64,000 nt of DNA from Sipunculus nudus. Its lineage: Eukaryota > Annelida > Sipuncula > Golfingiida > Sipunculidae. This document shows, piece after piece, positions 60,269-64,000 of this stretch. A program made the translations under genes and the position numbers. Location of the stretch: assembly GCA_026874595.1 (NCBI GenBank), contig CM049306.1, positions 47,864,019-47,928,018 of the forward strand, read 5' to 3'. The notes under the pieces are model-generated. The model searched no databases. It was not told the DNA's origin and worked only from the letters and a program-made list of their open reading frames with translations. How positions within the stretch are numbered: position 1 is the first letter of the stretch; each line of letters opens with the position of its first letter.

Positions 60269-62644
60269 CAATCTGATTAGTCATGTTAACGATTCCGTTA
60301 TTGTAAAAATATACATATGAAATATTCATGATGAGTCATCCAAAATAACCTATTAAAAACCATGAATCAGCATTAAATTAATATCTGAGTATTGTGGTCA
60401 CAGTAGGGGTGGGCTGCTTTGTGGTTCTTTTCTGACCCTAATGCTGGTCAGTTTGATGTTGATTGATGAAGCAGCAATCCTGGTGCCTATTGAAGAGGGA
60501 TTTAGTGACTTCCTCAAGTGCTGCAGCAGGCCTTTAAATCGGATGTACAGTGGTCAGTGGGGCCATTTAGACACCTCCAGACACCACTAAATACTCCTTT
60601 TTGTGCAGAGCTGGGTGGTATATCCAGATGGAATTTCCACAACTCCACTGAGATAAGCTCTCTTTATCTGCAAACTAAGCCACTAACAAGAAGTCAGTGT
60701 TTCAGGGTATATGTTTCAGGTTAGTTGCCTGTACACAGAGTGTGCAATTTATTTGCATGTGTTTTGTCATACAAATTGGTGAGAACTTGATGAAATGTAT
60801 ATGTAATATCAGATTTTTAAGTTACCTGGATGGTATCAGAAAAATTAATTAACTTGCCCAGGTAAGATTAAAATCCATTGATTTTAACATATGTCTTTTG
60901 TCACAGTTGAGATTGAATTTCAGGCTAATTTCTGAATGACATTGTGATTGTGATCTCCCCTAGGTGGGAATGTAATATGTTCTAGCCATGAGTTTTAAAT
61001 GGGTCTACAGCACGCACGTAATGATGGTAATTATACACCAAAGTATCTATTTCTGCAGGTTTTAAAGCTTATTGGTAATAATGATACTTGAACATGTGTA
61101 ATATTTAATGTGTAAAATGTGGAAGCAACATCAGATCACAAATTCAGTAGTAGCCTATGGGCAGGTATGATTCCTCTTGTATGCAGGACTGAGTATTTAC
61201 ACCATTCACTCCTGATTTTAAGTTAATTAATAAATTGATTCAATTAAATACAATGGTTTTGAGCTTTGACCACGTCCAATATAATATATCCTTCACTATA
61301 TATAATCTTAGCTTCTCCTGGGACCTGCTTAATTATACCAGAATGTGCTAATTAAGATGTATTGATGTTAATGTATGGCCTGGGATATTAAAAAGTATTT
61401 TGCTTGATGTAAAATGAGGTTTTCTAGTTAACATTGATATTGACATGGATATGGCAAGAGCTATTAAAAAGTATTGCTCTATAAATTTTTTTCCACCTTA
61501 CACAAACAGATGTTGACCTCATGACTGGTATAACATACAGCATCAATTGTATGCTTAATGATGAAGGTATTAGAGATGAATAGGTATATCATACAAAACA
61601 ATGCAAAAGTCATCCGTCAGTCTGTATTAACCTCACACAGAAATCCTCTTTATATAGTAAAGACCAAGATTACTGTGTATTAGTTTGTAGGAAACCTTGG
61701 TGTCTAGTTCTTGCTGTAAAGCTTGAAATGTTAAAATGGTTGTGCAAAGAATAAAGTAACCTATACTCACAGTGAATTAGGGTGCAGCAAAAGTTAATTA
61801 AATATTAACTTATTTACAAGATTTTCTCTTTGATAAATAAAATGATAATTTATCACTAGAGCTGCTTTTTAATCAGTAATTATAATCTTTTTACCCATTA
61901 TTGTTCAGTTTAATATTAGATTTAGGACAAATCTGGACACTCTTTAAAATAATTTACATTACCTAGGTTATATCTTGCTCAGCTTTCATTGTTTCTTTCC
62001 CATTGATTTAAAAGATGGTTTGCTTTAGGTCAGTGTAAAAAAGTAGAATTGTAAACAAGTATATAATATGTTTGACCTCAGAAGGTCTTGCCAAATCAGG
62101 GAGTTCTTGCTCTCAATCTCATGTGGTCCTGAGAGGTCCAGGATAATGTATGAACCTCACCAACACTCTCCAGCTATGGCTGTGTATTTATAAATTGATC
62201 CAAAGCATCTAAGAATGTGGTAACTTCACCTTATATATTTGATATATTATAGAATTATATGCAAGACAATATTTAGTAAGATAAATAAATACAATAAATG
62301 ACCTGGTAGAATTCCCCCTTTCCTTCAGGTTCTTATATTGCACATTTTAATTTGACCTTAACTGTAATTTTTCGGTGAGATTTCAGACAAATACTAAAAT
62401 TCTTTAAATTTACACTACATGCAGTACCTTTAGTTTTTTTGGTATCTTTACAAAATTTTCAACAATTACTACAGAGAGGGTTTGCTTTTAGTCTTTTAAT
62501 CTTTGAAAATATAAATAACCAAGCAATATGTTACACATGCAGAGAATCTGGTTACAAGAGGGAGTTCTATTTGTCAATTTCAAGTGCACTTTAGTGAACC
62601 ACGTAGAAGTGTAGATATTGTGCATACTTATCTACTGGTCATTT
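60269..62644. other. AT-rich non-coding stretch
   Basis: One 68-codon frame (60518-60724 plus) shows no recognisable feature. No repeat was noted. Confidence 0.45.
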
Positions 62645-63495
62645 TTCATTAGGGCCCCACTTCAATAGAAGCTCTTGCCCTATAGTAATCACCCTGTCCG
62701 TCTCTCCGTCTACAAATTCATTTCCGGATGATAACTCCAGTTTCGATTCACATATGGATTTCAAACTTAATATATTAATGGCCCACCACTAAAGCAAGAA
62801 CCCTATTGATTTTGGGGTCATGAGGTCAAAGGTCAAGGTCTCAGGACTCACATTTTTAAAAACTTTGTGGATGCATTTTAAGCCAAATTTTCCATGCCAG
62901 TCTTTCCATCTTACACATATTGTACACCTGCCAACAGGAAAACATTTCTATCAATCTTGGGGCCACAATTTCAAAGGTCAAGATCACAGGAGCCATCTGT
63001 CCACAAATTCATTTCCAGATGATAACTCCAGGTGGGATTCACATATGGATTTCAAACTTGACTGTTATATGGCCAGCACTAAACAAACATCCTTTTTAAT
63101 TTGGTGTCACAAGGTCAAAGTTCAAGGTCACATCTTTCAAAAGATTGTGGATGCATTTTAAGCAAAACCGTTCATACCAGAGGTTCCACCTTACAACTAC
63201 CATTCACATGCAATAGGCAAATATCCCTTTCCCTATTGGGGTCACAAAGTCAAAGGTCAAGGTCACGGGAGTCATCTGCCCACTCATTAATTTAAAAAAC
63301 ACTTTTATGAATCCAGTTTGGATTCACATATGGATATCAAACTTAATATATATATGGCCCACTAAAAAAGCAAGAACCCATTTGATTTTGGGGTTGTGAG
63401 GTCAAGGTCTCAGGGCTCATATTTCTAAAAAGTTGCAAATGCTGTATAAGCCTAATTTTATTTGCCAGTCTTTCCATCTTGCTTCAGTATTTAAA
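62645..63495 (+). repeat. AGGTCA-type tandem array, about 5 units of roughly 140 bp
   Basis: It opens with TTAGGGCCCCACTTCAATAG and GCCCTATAGTAATCACCCTG, a 5' end type different from AGCTCAGCTGAC, then GTCCGTCTCTCCGTC. Units marked by GGTCAAAGGTCAAGG-like text lie at 62823, 62971, 63112, 63249 and 63398 (spacings 137-149). The unit is the reverse complement of that at 23.9-24.5 kb. A 113-codon frame (62820-63161) is a repeat translation. The right boundary is unclear and no 3' end was identified. Confidence 0.8.
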
Positions 63496-64000
63496 TACTG
63501 TTTGGCTCAGTTTCCTTTGTCTCTGCAGGTAATCAGGTCTTTTATTACATTTTTCCAAGCATCACTCAGCCCACACTAGAAGTGTGTGGGCCTTTTGCAG
63601 GGACTTTCCTGACCTGTCAGTATTCATCTAGTATAATGTGTATAGCTCCTTTGGCAGCTATAAAACTGTATGAATGTTCCTTAAAAAGAGGTTGGTATTT
63701 TTAATTGATCAATTGTGAAGCGGGATCTCTTAATAAATGTGTAACTGATGCACTGAACTTCGATTGTTCTGCTGTGGTTGATCTGTGATAGCTTGGATTA
63801 CACCACAGATATGAAATTGGAACTCTATAAACCCAAGATCATCAGACACACTGATGCAACAGAATTAGGTTGTTCACATTGGTCCTTTGTTTAAGTGGTT
63901 AAGGCTGTGGTTTGTTGTTTATGCTGTCACATAAACGGATAAAAATTAAGAAAACCACATGATCAGGTGAGTGTTACATAAGTAAATTCAGTTTCTAGAT
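63496..64000. other. Non-coding stretch to the window edge
   Basis: A phrase AAGTGGTTAAGGCTGTGG near 63893 resembles the A box of a tRNA-derived SINE, but no B box follows. Nothing else is supported. Confidence 0.4.

Noticed and set aside
62820-63161. 113-codon frame near the right end
   Set aside because: It lies wholly within the AGGTCA tandem array and is repeat-derived.
63885-63935. tRNA-derived SINE or tRNA-Ser-like A box (AAGTGGTTAAGGCTGTGG)
   Set aside because: No B box or clover-leaf arms follow. A similar phrase at about 34979 also lacks them.

Overview
This window reads as AT-rich, non-coding nuclear DNA of a metazoan, most likely a marine bivalve mollusc or another lophotrochozoan. 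The grounds are the dispersed repeats rather than genes: elements opening with an AGCTCAGCTGAC hairpin followed by GTCCGT-type runs, tandem cores with TGACCTTTGACCT steps, short mobile elements, long (TA)n tracts and C/G homopolymers. Bacterial-style gene packing, operons, ribosome-binding sites, rRNA and convincing tRNAs are absent. No intact protein-coding gene could be supported. Open frames are short (the longest is 149 codons, 28322-28771 minus) and I recognise no conserved domain in them, except one decayed endonuclease fragment near 18.1-18.25 kb. The window is best read as intergenic or deep intronic sequence.

Layout. 1-3.7 kb is single-copy-looking AT-rich DNA with an 82-bp tandem duplication and a small inverted-repeat element. 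3.7-7.5 kb and 10.1-12.1 kb are two collinear copies of one repeat family (here called X), separated by a palindrome-rich 0.3 kb block and AT-rich filler. 12.85-18.4 kb holds Helentron/HINE-like material: a 5' fragment, a 3.7-kb element with two different tandem cores (about 337 bp and about 277 bp), then a relic of an AP-endonuclease domain directly followed by the family's 3' end. 20.0-25.6 kb holds another such element, whose 3' part plus flank was tandemly duplicated; a 2.4-kb reverse-strand element later landed in the second copy, so the empty and filled sites can be compared directly. 25.6-31.5 kb is mostly unique with decayed element ends. 31.54-33.03 kb is a roughly 50-bp minisatellite, followed by a reverse-strand module array. 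33.7-62.6 kb is mostly unique DNA punctuated by two 699-bp inverted-orientation DNA transposons with perfect 9-bp target duplications (37.5 and 44.6 kb), (TA)n tracts, small minisatellites and a 590-bp pogo/Tc1-like element (59.7-60.3 kb). 62.65-63.49 kb is a second TGACCT/AGGTCA array.

The most interesting signal is a cassette shared by three otherwise different tandem repeats. It starts at a TCTC motif and ends at the palindrome GGTGGCGCCACC, with the two start points separated by 78-81 bp, most often exactly 80. The right half of that palindrome followed by TG reads, on the opposite strand, as a CTCF-like core (CAGGTGGCGC). The second notable signal is arrays of consensus nuclear-receptor half-sites (AGGTCAAAGGTCA and TCAAGGTCA) in another repeat core.
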